38,811 nucleotides of DNA, from assembly GCA_021790515.1 (NCBI GenBank), contig JAJYHV010000012.1, positions 1 through 38,811 on the forward strand. The letters are read 5' to 3'. Below the pieces are notes generated by a model, which saw only the letters and a list, made by a program, of their open reading frames with translations, made no database searches and was not told where the DNA came from. Shown here piece after piece: positions 8,390 to 17,776 of the stretch. Each line of letters starts with the position of its first letter. The stretch's first letter is position 1. The position numbers and the translations under genes are program-made. The DNA comes from Pseudomonadota bacterium (GTDB lineage: Bacteria; Pseudomonadota; Gammaproteobacteria; Burkholderiales; Sulfuriferulaceae).

Positions 8390-9543
8390 GACAGGCTGAT
8401 GAAATACAAGCCGCCCTTGCCGGTTTGTACCAGCAGTCCATTGCGATATGGGACGGGGGCGGTGAGGATAGGAGAACCATCCGTGGCAATACGGGCGACA
8501 AAGTGGCCATCTTCCAAAGACAGGAAGTGAATGTAGCCTTGCAGATCGCCGACGGCCAGATAGTCACCGACACGGCATGGCGCAGTCAGCTGACGCAGGT
8601 GCAACGCGCTTTGTTTCCACAGGTTGACGCCGTGTTCGCTTTCAAAGGCGTAGACATTGCCTTCCGTGTCGCTGACATAAATGTTGTTGTCATCCATGGC
8701 GAGTCCGCTGGTGCTGGACATATCCTTGGCCCAGAGCTGGTTGCCGCTGTGGACATCGAAACAGGAAAGCCGCCCCTGAAAATTGACAGCGCATGCTTCG
8801 TGATCGTTGACGACCGGATTGCTGGTGACGTCGTTGATACGCTCGATTTCTGTTGCGCCATGCGGAATGGATACTTCGGCATCCCATCCTATGCTGCCGG
8901 TGTCCAGTGTCAGGGCAAGCAGTTTACCGCCCGCATAACCTGCGAATACGCCACCTTTGTACAGAACAACACCAGCCTGGCTTTGCAGGGTAAGTGACGG
9001 TAAGGTGTGGCGGTAACGCCATTTTTGCACGCCGGTCGCTGCATCAAGCCCATAGATGTCGCCATCGCCAGTGCGTACGACCAAAATGCCGTCAGCTGCC
9101 CTGGGCAGACCTTCAATGCTACTGGAGAGTGTGGTTTTCCAACGCTGTTTGCCGCCGGCGTCATAGGCAATCAGTTCACCTTTTTGGGTGCCCAGAAACT
9201 CGCTGTCGAGTGAAGCACCAACGCCAGCGCTAAGATTCGCGGGCGTTTTTATTTTCCAGACACGTTGGCCATTTTGCGGATTGATGCGCGCCAGTTCATT
9301 ACGGTTGCTGGCAATGTAGATGGCGTCCAGCACGGCAGCCGGGCTGAAAGCGGCTGTTTTTTTGTCGGACAGACGGGTATGCCAGACCGTGGCGACATTG
9401 ATCTGGTTTTTGATGACTAATAGCGGAGCAGGTTTGGCAACGACCTGTTTTTTACCGCTGAACCAGTGCATGGGGTTCAGGCTTGCGCAGGCGCTGAGTG
9501 CCAGTGTGAGTAATAGGCTGGATGCTGCGAGTGGCAATTTCAT
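8386..9543 (-). CDS. bamB: Outer membrane protein assembly factor BamB
   Basis: BamB is the beta-propeller lipoprotein of the BAM complex, which inserts beta-barrel proteins into the outer membrane. The chosen start (9543) gives a lipoprotein signal [19 protein letters not shown] with Cys19, and 385 aa in total. The body shows repeated PQQ-like blades such as [13 protein letters not shown]-type stretches ([44 protein letters not shown]). It is coupled by 4-bp overlaps to yfgM upstream and der downstream. A longer frame upstream overlaps yfgM and is not credible. Confidence 0.95.
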   Translation of the reverse strand: MKLPLAASSLLLTLALSACASLNPMHWFSGKKQVVAKPAPLLVIKNQINVATVWHTRLSDKKTAAFSPAAVLDAIYIASNRNELARINPQNGQRVWKIKTPANLSAGVGASLDSEFLGTQKGELIAYDAGGKQRWKTTLSSSIEGLPRAADGILVVRTGDGDIYGLDAATGVQKWRYRHTLPSLTLQSQAGVVLYKGGVFAGYAGGKLLALTLDTGSIGWDAEVSIPHGATEIERINDVTSNPVVNDHEACAVNFQGRLSCFDVHSGNQLWAKDMSSTSGLAMDDNNIYVSDTEGNVYAFESEHGVNLWKQSALHLRQLTAPCRVGDYLAVGDLQGYIHFLSLEDGHFVARIATDGSPILTAPVPYRNGLLVQTGKGGLYFISLS

Positions 9544-10226
9544 GGTTTGACGGTTCCGGCAATAGCATTTAATTTGATTTCGACGACTTGACGATAAGGG
9601 CTGCTGGCCGGCAATTCGCTGAGCGCTGCCTGCCACGCACCGATAGCGGATTGACGATTGCCAAGTGACAGGAAAATATCGCCCCTGAGGTCATTATACA
9701 GGTCGGCATCGGAATCGGTGGCCTGTTTATCATGGTCGGCATTGAGTAAATCGAGTGCTTCTTTGGCTTGGTGCTGATCCAGCAGCAGAGCAGCCAGATG
9801 CAGTCTGGCCAGATTTTTTATGCTGTTTTCCTTGCTGTGATCAAGAATCCATTGCAGGTCTTTTTTGGCTGTCGCGATTTGTGCGGCTGATTGCGCCGGA
9901 TTCCGGGCGATATTGCTGCCGTCGCTTGCCGCCGCAATCAATGCGCTGCGTGATGTATAGGGGCTGTTCGGATAACGCTGAATCAATGTGTTGGCCAGTG
10001 AGTTGACTGCCGAAATCTGTTGGACCTGTTGCATGCCCTGCAGCGTGGCGTACAGGCTCGCTGCTTGCAGGGCTTCTTGTTGTTGCCGGTGTTGCCACCA
10101 TTGCCAGCCGACGGCACTCGCTGCCAGAGCCAGAACGATGCCGGTCAGCAGATCACCGTATTTTTTCCAGAATGTTTTGAGTTGATCGATGTGTTCCTGT
10201 TCTTCAAAACTGAGGTCATGGTTCAT
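9540..10226 (-). CDS. yfgM: YfgM family TPR-like membrane protein
   Basis: YfgM is an ancillary subunit of the SecYEG translocon that works with PpiD in E. coli, and it is usually found between hisS and bamB, as here. The 228-aa protein has a short cytoplasmic head (SFEEQEHIDQLKTFWKKYGD), one membrane segment at about residues 24-45 (LLTGIVLALAASAVGWQWW) and a periplasmic helical region with TPR-like repeats to the end. It overlaps hisS and bamB by 4 bp each. The assignment rests on this topology and on gene order. Confidence 0.9.
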   Translation of the reverse strand: MNHDLSFEEQEHIDQLKTFWKKYGDLLTGIVLALAASAVGWQWWQHRQQQEALQAASLYATLQGMQQVQQISAVNSLANTLIQRYPNSPYTSRSALIAAASDGSNIARNPAQSAAQIATAKKDLQWILDHSKENSIKNLARLHLAALLLDQHQAKEALDLLNADHDKQATDSDADLYNDLRGDIFLSLGNRQSAIGAWQAALSELPASSPYRQVVEIKLNAIAGTVKP

Positions 10227-11500
10227 GGTTGCGAGCTCCGGAATGTCAGGATGTGCTGGATGGCGTCTGCTGCACAGTATGCCTGTTGAGGCAAATCCAG
10301 GCGCAGGGACTTGAGTGTAATCTGTTGCGCAGCGATTTCATTGTCGCCGATGATAACAGCAAAGCGGGCTCCGCTTGCGTCCGCTTTTTTCATTTGCGCT
10401 TTGAAATTGCCGCCACCACAATGTAGCAGCGTGGAAATGCCTGCCTGCCGCAGTTGGCGGGCAATTTGCCAGACATGATGTTGGGCGGCTTCGCCCTGAT
10501 GAACGATGTATACGTCGGTCGGCGGAGTTTTCATGTCAATGGCTTGTATCTCGCACAACAGCAGCAGGCGTTCAAGGCCAATGGCAAATCCGCAGGCCGG
10601 TGCAGGTTTACCGCCCATTTGAGCCATCAGGCCATCATAACGGCCACCGGCACACACCGTGCCTTGAGCGCCAAGCTGGTGACTGACCCATTCAAAAACC
10701 GTATGGTTGTAATAATCCAGACCGCGTACCAGTCGTGGGTTGATGGTAAAGGCGATATCGTGTGCGCGGAGAATGCGCTGGACGGTTTCGAAGTGCGCGA
10801 TGGCGATATCATCAATTTCATCCATCAATTTGGGGGCAGCTTCGACAATCGCTTGCATGGCAGGATTTTTGCTGTCCAGAATGCGTAATGGATTGCTGTG
10901 CAGACGCCGGCGGGCGTCTTCATCCAGTGCTGATTCGTGGGCGGTGAAATAAGCAATCAGCTTGCTGCGATGGCGTGCACGCGCCGTGCTGTCGCCTAAT
11001 GTATTGATTTCCAGTGTCAGGTCGCTTAATCCCAAGCGTTGCCACAAGTCAGCCGCCATGACGAGATGTTCGGCATCAAGTTCGGCATCGGCAAAACCCA
11101 TGGCTTCGATACCAAGTTGATGAAACTGGCGATAACGGCCTTTTTGTGGCCGTTCGTGGCGGAACATGGCGCCTTGATACCATAGTCGGCGTGGCCCCTG
11201 ATACAACAGGCTGTGTTCGATGATTGCCCGCACACAGGCGGCGGTACCTTCCGGACGTAAAGCCAGTTGTTCGCCGTTCAGCGCATCGGTAAAGGTATAC
11301 ATTTCTTTTTCGACGATGTCGGTGACTTCGCCAATGGCGCGACTGAACAGGGCGGCCTGTTCTACGATGGGTGTGCGGATTTCCTGATAGCCGAAAGCTG
11401 CCAGCCATGCGTGCAGGCGAGTTTCCAGCCATTGCCAACGAGGGGTTTGATCGGGCAGGATGTCGTTCATCCCGCGGACGGCCTGTAATGCTTGCGACAT
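10223..11500 (-). CDS. hisS: Histidine--tRNA ligase
   Basis: This is a 425-aa class II aminoacyl-tRNA synthetase charging tRNA-His. Visible motifs are QAVRGMNDILP at the N-terminus, motif 2 around RRLWYQGAMFRHERPQKGRYRQFHQ (about residues 104-128), the histidine-binding LVRGLDYYNHTVFEW and AGGRYDGL, motif 3 PACGFAIGLERLLLL, and a C-terminal anticodon-binding domain. It starts at ATG 11500, 27 bp after ispG. That short spacer contains a perfect 9-bp tandem duplication (separate entry). It is coupled to yfgM by a 4-bp overlap. Confidence 0.97.
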   Translation of the reverse strand: MSQALQAVRGMNDILPDQTPRWQWLETRLHAWLAAFGYQEIRTPIVEQAALFSRAIGEVTDIVEKEMYTFTDALNGEQLALRPEGTAACVRAIIEHSLLYQGPRRLWYQGAMFRHERPQKGRYRQFHQLGIEAMGFADAELDAEHLVMAADLWQRLGLSDLTLEINTLGDSTARARHRSKLIAYFTAHESALDEDARRRLHSNPLRILDSKNPAMQAIVEAAPKLMDEIDDIAIAHFETVQRILRAHDIAFTINPRLVRGLDYYNHTVFEWVSHQLGAQGTVCAGGRYDGLMAQMGGKPAPACGFAIGLERLLLLCEIQAIDMKTPPTDVYIVHQGEAAQHHVWQIARQLRQAGISTLLHCGGGNFKAQMKKADASGARFAVIIGDNEIAAQQITLKSLRLDLPQQAYCAADAIQHILTFRSSQP

Positions 11501-11507
11501 GGTTTAG

Positions 11508-11525
11508 CCTTGTTGACCTTGTTGA
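11508..11525. repeat. 9-bp tandem duplication in ispG-hisS spacer
   Basis: CCTTGTTGA occurs twice without a gap (11508-11516 and 11517-11525) in the 27-bp spacer between ispG and hisS. On the coding strand it reads TCAACAAGG; the AAGG nearest hisS lies about 8 bases before its ATG and can serve as the ribosome site, so the duplication also duplicates that site. Confidence 0.75.
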
Positions 11526-11527
11526 TT

Positions 11528-12832
11528 TTATGATGGGTTTTTTGATTGAATCGGGATGATGCGCGTCTGGTGGCGCGCATCATCCATGCTTGCATCGCTG
11601 TGGCTGGTTTGCCCCGGCACATAATGTTCCCGCACATAGCGCTCTACGATGTGCTGGAACTCTTCGGCAATTCGTTCCCCTTTCAGGGTGACGGTTTTGA
11701 CGCCATCAACATAAACGGGCGCTACCGGAACTTCACCAGTGCCGGGCAAGCTGATACCGATATTGGCATGGCGTGATTCGCCCGGCCCATTCACCACGCA
11801 ACCCATAACGGCGACCTGCATGGCTGCCACGCCGGGATGCTGGTTGCGCCAGACCGGCATTTGGTCGCGCAGGTAGCGCTGGATATCTTGAGCGAGTTGC
11901 TGGAAGACAGTACTGGTGGTGCGCCCGCAACCGGGACAAGCGATGACCATGGGCGTAAAAGAACGTAATCCCATGGTTTGCAGAATTTCTTGCGCCACGA
12001 TGACTTCTTGACGGCGTTCACCGCCAGGTTCCGGCGTTAGTGAAATACGGATGGTGTCGCCGATACCTTGTTGCAGCAGGACGGCCAGTGCTGCAGTTGA
12101 TGCGACGATGCCCTTTGAGCCCATGCCCGCTTCAGTCAAGCCCAGATGCAGGGCGTAATTGCAGCGACGCGCCAGTTCCTGATAGGCATCGATGAGTTCC
12201 TGAACACCGGACAGCTTGCATGACAGGATGATTTTGTCGGCAGGAAGTCCCAGTTGTTCGGCACGGTGTGCTGATTCCAGTGCAGAGGTAATGAGCGCTT
12301 CACGCATCACCCATTCCGGCGGTTGTGGTGTGGGTTGGCGGGCATTTTCGTCCATGACGCGGGCTAAATGTTCCTGGTCGAGACTGCCCCAGTTGACGCC
12401 GATGCGCACGGGTTTATCGTGTCGGCAGGCAATGTCTATCAGCGTAGCAAACTGTTCATCACGTTTGGCACCGCGTCCGACATTACCGGGATTGATGCGG
12501 AATTTGGCAAGTGCTGCGGCGCAGGCGGGTACGGCGGTGAGCAACTTGTGGCCATTGAAGTGAAAGTCACCGATAAGCGGCACCGGGCAGCCACGTTGAT
12601 CGAGGGCATCACGGATATAGGGCACCGCTTCGGCAGCTTCCTGGGTGTTGACGGTAATGCGTACCAGTTCTGAACCAGCCTGCCACAGATCATGAATTTG
12701 TGTGGTAGTGCCGACAATATCCGCTGTGTCAGTGTTGGTCATGGACTGGACGACAATCGGCGCATCGCCGCCAACCGGGACATTGCCCACCATGACGGTT
12801 CGGGTAGGGTGACGTGAAAGCTTGTTGTGCAT
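11528..12832 (-). CDS. ispG: 4-hydroxy-3-methylbut-2-en-1-yl diphosphate synthase (IspG/GcpE)
   Basis: IspG converts 2C-methyl-D-erythritol 2,4-cyclodiphosphate to HMBPP in the MEP isoprenoid pathway, using a [4Fe-4S] cluster. The 434-aa sequence has the TIM-barrel domain first ([22 protein letters not shown]-like [16 protein letters not shown]) and then the cluster ligands Cys299 and Cys302 (CPGCGRT), Cys345 and Glu352 (GCVVNGPGE). It lies between rodZ and hisS, its usual place in beta- and gammaproteobacteria, 20 bp behind rodZ. The final ~25 residues ([17 protein letters not shown]) look unstructured and are not part of the family core. Confidence 0.97.
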   Translation of the reverse strand: MHNKLSRHPTRTVMVGNVPVGGDAPIVVQSMTNTDTADIVGTTTQIHDLWQAGSELVRITVNTQEAAEAVPYIRDALDQRGCPVPLIGDFHFNGHKLLTAVPACAAALAKFRINPGNVGRGAKRDEQFATLIDIACRHDKPVRIGVNWGSLDQEHLARVMDENARQPTPQPPEWVMREALITSALESAHRAEQLGLPADKIILSCKLSGVQELIDAYQELARRCNYALHLGLTEAGMGSKGIVASTAALAVLLQQGIGDTIRISLTPEPGGERRQEVIVAQEILQTMGLRSFTPMVIACPGCGRTTSTVFQQLAQDIQRYLRDQMPVWRNQHPGVAAMQVAVMGCVVNGPGESRHANIGISLPGTGEVPVAPVYVDGVKTVTLKGERIAEEFQHIVERYVREHYVPGQTSHSDASMDDARHQTRIIPIQSKNPS

Positions 12833-12852
12833 GAGTGGAATGTTCAGTTGTA

Positions 12853-13743
12853 TCAGGGAAGGGTCAAACGGGCAACCTTGACGGCAGTATGGGGAGCCAG
12901 ATCAATGGGTTGGTGATTGTCGGTCAGATGTACCTGCGCAGCATTGCCGATTACCAGGGATAGCTGTGAAGTGCTGTCGAGACTGGCCATATCGCCGGCA
13001 TGATACATTTTCGCCATGAGTTTGTGGCCTTGTGCGTCGCGAATTTCGACCCACGAATCGCCGCTGAACTGTAATTCAAGGTGTTGATTCTTTTGTGCGC
13101 TGGTCGGTGCCGGCATTGCTGATTCTTGCGCGGTGGCTTGCGTGATCGCTGAAGGGATTTTCGTTGAAGACGTGTCGGACATCACCATTGTATTGGGTGG
13201 CGTGACTATGTTGGCCGGTGCATGAGCAGGCACGCTGGTTGACGTGACGATCGGGGTGTCGGTTGGCGTAACGGGTGCGGATTGCGAAGGATGCAGGTTG
13301 TTGCGGCGCAGGATACCGCCGTCTGTTGCAGATAACCAGTGATAGGCAATCCAGGGGGCCAGAAGCAGAATCAGCAGTGCCATCAGGATAAAAGTCAGGC
13401 GGAACCACGAATGTGGTTTTTCCAGCGTGATGTGTTCGTGATGGACAGATAATTTGCTATCGTTGTTTGCCGTGTGGGGTAATGCACGGATAAGTGCATC
13501 GGGATCCAGATTCAGCAAGCGGGCATAGCTGCGTACGAATCCGCGACTGAAAGCCCAACCCAGTTCGTCGAAGTGGTTGCTTTCCAGTGCTTCGATTTGG
13601 CGTGGACTGATTTTGATGCGTTGCGCGACGTCAGCGGTACTCATGCCGATCTGCTGCCGCGCTTCGCGCAAATGTGTCCCGACGTCGATCGGTATATCGA
13701 CCGATGTCACGTTGGAAGAAATGGTTTTCATTTCGTCAGTCAT
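12853..13743 (-). CDS. rodZ: Cell-shape protein RodZ (HTH plus DUF4115)
   Basis: RodZ is a bitopic membrane protein that links MreB filaments to the wall-synthesis machinery. The 296-aa reading has an N-terminal helix-turn-helix domain ([26 protein letters not shown], about residues 21-46), the conserved [19 protein letters not shown], one membrane helix at about 113-137, a Pro/Thr/Ser-rich periplasmic linker, and a C-terminal DUF4115 domain ([18 protein letters not shown]). The start at 13743 is preferred over the longer frame, which would read back through pilF. It follows an AGGG at 13749-13752 and overlaps the pilF stop by 8 bp. Confidence 0.92.
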   Translation of the reverse strand: MTDEMKTISSNVTSVDIPIDVGTHLREARQQIGMSTADVAQRIKISPRQIEALESNHFDELGWAFSRGFVRSYARLLNLDPDALIRALPHTANNDSKLSVHHEHITLEKPHSWFRLTFILMALLILLLAPWIAYHWLSATDGGILRRNNLHPSQSAPVTPTDTPIVTSTSVPAHAPANIVTPPNTMVMSDTSSTKIPSAITQATAQESAMPAPTSAQKNQHLELQFSGDSWVEIRDAQGHKLMAKMYHAGDMASLDSTSQLSLVIGNAAQVHLTDNHQPIDLAPHTAVKVARLTLP

Positions 13744-14518
13744 AATTGCCCTGATTGAGCAGACGGGTTTCCGGTGCGTCAGGAAAGTTGCTGCGCAGCA
13801 GCATGCTGGCGCTGGCTTCAGCATTGGCATTGTTGGTTTTGTGCGCGATACGGATGGCGAGCCAGAGCAGTTTGGCATTGTCCTTGTTGAGGTCATGGAT
13901 CAGCATTTCTGCTTCGGTGTAGCGCCCTTGCCGATAGTAGATTTCGGCCAGCGGAACTTGTGCTTTGGGTTGATTCTTGTCGCGACGCAGGGATTTTTCC
14001 AGATAGCCTTCGGCAATGAGGGGGTGCCCGGCATTGATTTCGCACAAACCGGCGTTGGTCAGGGAGTTTTGCCGTTTGTTGTACAGGGGATTGGCGGTGG
14101 CGATGTTGAATTGTTTCATTGCTGCATCGAAATGTTTCTGACTGCACAAGAACCAGCCGTAATTGTTGTGAATTTCAGGTTCGTTGGGCGCCAGGTTTAG
14201 CGCACGGTCAAAATTTTCCTGTGCCGGTCCGGTTTCATTGAGCGCCATGTAAATCAGTCCCAGAATGTCGTATGCTGAGGCATAATTTTCGTCGGCATCC
14301 AATGCCTTGTGCGCTTCATCAAGAGCGATGGCATATTGTCCCCGCTCAAAATAGCCAGCGGCTAACTCGGTATGGATTTGTGCGCGTTCCAGTTGAACGT
14401 TGTGATAGTTGTCCGCAGGGTCTTGTGAAGCGACGGCGGGCGCGGTGAGATTGGCGCAGCCGGTCAGTAACAGGCAGAACAGGGTCAGTGTGGCGAATGT
14501 CAGGCCAAGTGATTTCAT
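13736..14518 (-). CDS. pilF: Type IV pilus biogenesis lipoprotein PilF/PilW
   Basis: This is a 260-aa outer-membrane lipoprotein (lipobox LTGC, Cys21) built of TPR repeats, the pilotin that helps the PilQ secretin reach the outer membrane. TPR-like units are visible from about residue 50 ([75 protein letters not shown]). It lies between rlmN and rodZ, the standard place for this gene, with 4-bp and 8-bp overlaps. A PilZ-domain gene at 35299 fits with the cell making type IV pili. Confidence 0.92.
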   Translation of the reverse strand: MKSLGLTFATLTLFCLLLTGCANLTAPAVASQDPADNYHNVQLERAQIHTELAAGYFERGQYAIALDEAHKALDADENYASAYDILGLIYMALNETGPAQENFDRALNLAPNEPEIHNNYGWFLCSQKHFDAAMKQFNIATANPLYNKRQNSLTNAGLCEINAGHPLIAEGYLEKSLRRDKNQPKAQVPLAEIYYRQGRYTEAEMLIHDLNKDNAKLLWLAIRIAHKTNNANAEASASMLLRSNFPDAPETRLLNQGNYD

Positions 14519-15600
14519 GCGACTTTCTCCAGTTTATGCACGGTGCGACGGGTTTTGTCCTGTACGCGACCTGCCAGTTGACCGCAGGCAGCGTCGATAT
14601 CGTCACCACGGGTTTTACGGATAGTTGCCACCAGTCCGGCAGTGGTGAGCAGCGATTGAAAACGCTGTACCGTTTCTGCTGTTGAACGCCGATAGTCGCT
14701 GCCGGGAAACGGGTTGAATGGAATCAGGTTGAATTTGCAGGGAACGTCTCGCACCAACTCGATGAGTTCACGTGCGTGCGCCGGTTGATCATTGATGCCC
14801 GCCAGCATGATGTATTCGAAAGTAATGAAATCACGCGGCGCGCGGTCGAGATAACGCTGGCAGGCGGCCATCAATTGTGCCAACGGATATTTGCGGTTGA
14901 TGGGAACCAGTTCGTTGCGCAGGGCATCGTTAGGAGCATGCAGAGATACGGCGAGCGCAACCGGACAGTCTTCACGCAACTGATCCATGGCCGGCACCAA
15001 TCCGGAGGTGCTGACGGTGACTCGCCGGCGCGATAATCCCCACGCATGGTCATCCAGCATCAGACGCAGGGCAGGGATCAGGTTCTGGTAATTGGCTAAT
15101 GGCTCACCCATTCCCATCATGACTACATTGGTTATCGGGCGCTCATCGGATGAATCGCTGGTCAGCGTGTGGTTTGCCCACCAGAGTTGGCCGATGATTT
15201 CAGCGACTGACAGGTTACGGTTAAAGCCTTGTTTTCCGGTGGAGCAAAAACTGCAGTCCAATGCGCAACCAACCTGAGAAGATATACACAGCGTACCGCG
15301 GTTGGTTTCAGGAATGAAAACTGTTTCAACCCCGTTTTTACTGCCAACATCCAGCAACCACTTGCGCGTGCCATCGCTGGCAATTTGCTCACTCAGCATG
15401 CGGGGCGGTTCAACGACAGCAAGTCGGTTCAGCTTTTCGCGCAAGGACTTGGCCAGATCACTCATGTCGTCAAAACGGGATACGCCGGCCTGATGAATCC
15501 AGCGTGCGACCTGTCGGGCACGAAACGGTTTCTCACCCTGATTGGCAAACCAGTTGGTTAATCCATCCAGATCAAAATCGAGCAGGTTGGTCGCAGACAT
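14515..15600 (-). CDS. rlmN: Dual-specificity 23S rRNA/tRNA m2A methyltransferase RlmN
   Basis: This radical-SAM enzyme methylates C2 of A2503 in 23S rRNA and A37 in some tRNAs. The 361-aa sequence has the cluster motif CALDCSFCS (Cys112, 116, 119), GEPLANY-type SAM-binding stretch ([12 protein letters not shown]), and the C-terminal catalytic Cys near residue 339 in DIDAACGQL. No clear Shine-Dalgarno precedes ATG 15600; the space is filled by a duplicated AT-rich block (separate entry). The stop overlaps pilF by 4 bp. Confidence 0.97.
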   Translation of the reverse strand: MSATNLLDFDLDGLTNWFANQGEKPFRARQVARWIHQAGVSRFDDMSDLAKSLREKLNRLAVVEPPRMLSEQIASDGTRKWLLDVGSKNGVETVFIPETNRGTLCISSQVGCALDCSFCSTGKQGFNRNLSVAEIIGQLWWANHTLTSDSSDERPITNVVMMGMGEPLANYQNLIPALRLMLDDHAWGLSRRRVTVSTSGLVPAMDQLREDCPVALAVSLHAPNDALRNELVPINRKYPLAQLMAACQRYLDRAPRDFITFEYIMLAGINDQPAHARELIELVRDVPCKFNLIPFNPFPGSDYRRSTAETVQRFQSLLTTAGLVATIRKTRGDDIDAACGQLAGRVQDKTRRTVHKLEKVA

Positions 15601-15638
15601 TTTAATAATGGAATACCAGTTTAATAATGGAATGCCCG
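15601..15638. repeat. 19-bp-period tandem duplication upstream of rlmN
   Basis: TTTAATAATGGAAT occurs at 15601-15614 and again at 15620-15633, so the two 19-bp units 15601-15619 and 15620-15638 differ only near their ends. The array fills nearly all of the 45-bp spacer between ndk and rlmN and abuts the rlmN start codon. No purine-rich ribosome site is visible on the coding strand within it. Confidence 0.8.
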
Positions 15639-15645
15639 TTGCTGG

Positions 15646-16071
15646 TCAGCGAGGATAGACATTCAGCGCTGGGAAGAAATAGGCGATTTCGACGGTGGCA
15701 TTTTCTGCCGAGTCCGAACCATGGACGGCATTGGCGTCGATGCTGTCGGCAAAGTCGGCGCGAATGGTGCCAGGGGCTGCTTTTTTCGGGTCAGTGGCGC
15801 CCATCAGATCACGGTTGGTGAGAACGGCATTTTTACCGCGCAGTACCTGCACCATAACCGGGCCTGACACCATGAAATCAACCAGGTCTTTGAAAAAAGG
15901 GCGTTCGCGGTGAACAGCGTAAAAGCCTTCTGCTTCGGCGCGAGAAAGGTGCACCATGCGTGCAGCGATGATACGCAGTCCGGCATCTTCAAAACGCTGG
16001 TAAATTTTGCCGATCAGGTTTTTGGCAACGGCGTCTGGCTTGATGATGGACAGGGTGTGTTCTACGGTCAT
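15646..16071 (-). CDS. ndk: Nucleoside diphosphate kinase
   Basis: This is a 141-aa housekeeping kinase that moves the gamma-phosphate from ATP to other (d)NDPs through a phosphohistidine. The family signature [12 protein letters not shown], with the active-site His in the VHGSDS context near residue 117, is complete, as is the N-terminal [12 protein letters not shown]-type stretch ([19 protein letters not shown]). Start is ATG 16071, with GGAG about 10 bases upstream. It is the first gene of the run to der. Upstream lies a 14-bp triple repeat at 16135-16176. Confidence 0.97.
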   Translation of the reverse strand: MTVEHTLSIIKPDAVAKNLIGKIYQRFEDAGLRIIAARMVHLSRAEAEGFYAVHRERPFFKDLVDFMVSGPVMVQVLRGKNAVLTNRDLMGATDPKKAAPGTIRADFADSIDANAVHGSDSAENATVEIAYFFPALNVYPR

Positions 16072-16134
16072 GATGCAAACTCCAATGATGATATGAAACC
16101 AGAATAATAATGTTAGCTGCTTGTCGAAAAATTA

Positions 16135-16176
16135 TTGCGTATGCCAGGTCGCGTTTGCCGAGTCGCGTTTGCCAGT
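16135..16176. repeat. 14-bp x 3 tandem repeat upstream of ndk
   Basis: Three successive 14-bp units start at 16135, 16149 and 16163. The last two share TCGCGTTTGCC exactly, and the first (TTGCGTATGCCAGG) is diverged. The array lies 64-105 bp before the ndk start codon, within or near its promoter region. Confidence 0.75.
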
Positions 16177-16462
16177 ATTTTGTTGAAAAATCATTTAAAA
16201 CTTTCATTTACGACACGTAAATTTCGGTTTTCCATCTCTTTTCGCCTTATCTTGACCACGCGCATGACGTTTTTTAATGACCTGTTGGTGTGCGTGCGTC
16301 TTGTAAACCGCGACAAAATGGATGTTGTCACATCGGTTCACACGCAGGCACCGCGATGATTCGTTAATGATAACTCGTTAAAGTAACACGAAAAAGAGAT
16401 AAAATAAACCAAAAAGATGATTTTTTGTCTGTTTTTAATCCGACTTTCGCAGCAATCAGGTC
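16177..16462. other. Gene-free AT-rich stretch upstream of ndk
   Basis: No convincing gene is present. An open frame on the plus strand at 16135-16359 encodes a basic, non-conserved-looking peptide and begins inside the 14-bp repeat, so I do not annotate it. The sequence is AT-rich (for example ATAAAATAAACCAAAAAGATG near 16400-16420), fitting a spacer or a decayed region next to the hairpin cluster. Confidence 0.4.
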
Positions 16463-16581
16463 ACCGGCCTTTAGGCCGGTGGATGTTTGGTCAGGGAGAG
16501 GTGTGCATCCCTCCCTGACCGCGCCTTTAAAACCTCGCCGTTCAGGGCGAGGTTCGGCGCTCCTTCCGGCCTTTAGGCCGG
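16463..16581. repeat. Cluster of four perfect hairpins, IS200/IS605 (PATE)-like remnant
   Basis: Four inverted repeats follow one another within 120 bp. They are ACCGGCC-TTTA-GGCCGGT (16463-16480), a 10-bp stem GGTCAGGGAG/CTCCCTGACC (16489-16498 and 16511-16520), a 9-bp stem AACCTCGCC/GGCGAGGTT (16531-16539 and 16546-16554), and CCGGCC-TTTA-GGCCGG (16566-16581). IS200/IS605 elements end in imperfect subterminal hairpins rather than inverted terminal repeats, and the CTCGCC-loop-GGCGAG type is common near tnpB ends. No transposase or TnpB frame is present, so this would be a non-autonomous or decayed copy. The assignment to a family is inference. Confidence 0.5.
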
Positions 16582-16691
16582 GGTTTTAAACCGGCAAGGC
16601 AATAGAATAAAATTTGCATGATAATCGTGCGGAATTTTTTCACAGCGAAACTTTGCACCATCGGGTGTGTGGAGTGTGAAACTCGAGAAGA

Positions 16692-17522
16692 TCATCCCAT
16701 TGCTTCACGTAATCTGACAGAACGTTCAGCACGCCAGTCGGATGGAAATGCTATCGCGTTGGATGGAAACAGCAGGATAACCGTAGAGCCGAGCAAAAAC
16801 CGTCCCATTTCTTCCCCTTGTTGCAATTCGATGGTGTCGTGGCAGATTTTTGACCAGGGTTGTTGTTTGTGTCCGGCGTTGATGACGCCATCCCATACCG
16901 TGGCGATGCTGCCCACCAATGCGGCACCGACCAGTACCATGACAAAACGGCTGTCATCGGATGAAAATTCACATACCAGTCGTTCGTTGCGTGCAAACAG
17001 GCCAGGTACATGGTGGGCATTGGCAGGATTGACCGAGAGCAGTTGTCCGGGGATATAGTGCGTGCTGACAAGTTTCGCCCGCCGGGGCATGTGTACGCGA
17101 TGATAGTCTTTGGGGCTCAGATACAGAGTGCAAAATTTTCCATGCATAAAATGTTTGGCCAGTACCACGCTGCCTAGCAGTTGTTCTGTGCTGTAGGTTT
17201 TGCCTTTGGCCTGAAAAATCTGATTATCATCAATATTGCCCAGTTGACTGATCGTGCCATCTACAGGGCATAGCCAATCGGCAGCGGCGGCAGGACGTGC
17301 GTCGTCGCGCAAGGCACGGGTAAAAAAAGCATTGAAACTGCTGTAGTGATCCGGTACGGGATCGGCAGCTTCTGCCAGATTGACCGGATAACGGGACAGA
17401 AAGTATTGGATGAGGCGACGTGACAACCAGCGTTGTTCGGATTGCGCCAGCCAACCGGCCAACCGGCTTAATTGCGTGTTGGGTAACAATTGTTTGCAGC
17501 GGACGATGAAGGATTCGGGCAC
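16692..17522 (-). CDS. psd: Phosphatidylserine decarboxylase proenzyme
   Basis: Psd makes phosphatidylethanolamine from phosphatidylserine at the inner membrane. The 276-aa proenzyme self-cleaves at the LGST motif (residues 244-247), turning Ser246 into the pyruvoyl group of the small subunit. The self-cleavage triad is visible as Asp88 (CPVDGT), His144 (DYHRVHMP) and Ser246. The start is GTG at 17522, which gives the usual N-terminus; no strong ribosome site precedes it. A TATAAT on the minus strand at 17550-17555 leaves a leader of only about 20 nt. It is transcribed away from the HiPIP gene. Confidence 0.96.
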   Translation of the reverse strand: MPESFIVRCKQLLPNTQLSRLAGWLAQSEQRWLSRRLIQYFLSRYPVNLAEAADPVPDHYSSFNAFFTRALRDDARPAAAADWLCPVDGTISQLGNIDDNQIFQAKGKTYSTEQLLGSVVLAKHFMHGKFCTLYLSPKDYHRVHMPRRAKLVSTHYIPGQLLSVNPANAHHVPGLFARNERLVCEFSSDDSRFVMVLVGAALVGSIATVWDGVINAGHKQQPWSKICHDTIELQQGEEMGRFLLGSTVILLFPSNAIAFPSDWRAERSVRLREAMG

Positions 17523-17549
17523 GGTTGAAGAATTGTATCAAAAGCCGAC

Positions 17550-17555
17550 ATTATA
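17550..17555 (-). promoter_or_regulatory. Extended -10 box for psd
   Basis: On the minus strand the sequence reads TGTTATAAT, an extended -10 element (TG-N-TATAAT), about 28 bases before the psd GTG. A matching -35 hexamer at normal distance is weak (TTACCA with a 20-bp spacer), which extended -10 promoters tolerate. Confidence 0.55.
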
Positions 17556-17701
17556 ACAAATCTCCGCATTTTCCTTGGTAATTTGTCTTGATAAATCCAT
17601 GCGGTGAGAGAGTTGTGCGGCAAATTTTGCGGGGCAAACGGGTAAAGCAAATGAGTGGAGTAAGTGACAGGACAAATGGAAATGACCTGTTTATCTCGTT
17701 A

Positions 17702-17737
17702 TTCCGCCCTAGTCAGGCGGAAAAAAAACGCTATAAT
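17702..17737 (+). promoter_or_regulatory. HiPIP promoter with inverted repeat over the -35 region
   Basis: TATAAT lies at 17732-17737, 40 bases before the HiPIP ATG. Just upstream is a perfect inverted repeat TTCCGCC (17702-17708) / GGCGGAA (17716-17722) with a 7-base centre, followed by eight A residues. The -35 position (around 17709-17714) falls in the middle of this repeat and does not resemble TTGACA. This suggests an operator or an activator site. Confidence 0.5.
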
Positions 17738-17776
17738 GGCACTTGGTATTTTGTTCAATACGCAAGGAGCTTATCC

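Noticed and set aside
16135-16359. 74-codon plus-strand frame upstream of ndk
   Set aside because: Begins in the 14-bp repeat, has no ribosome site, and its basic composition matches translated AT-rich spacer.
17588-17776. N-terminal extension of HiPIP
   Set aside because: The Tat signal begins at 17777 with a strong ribosome site, and the upstream stretch contains the promoter.
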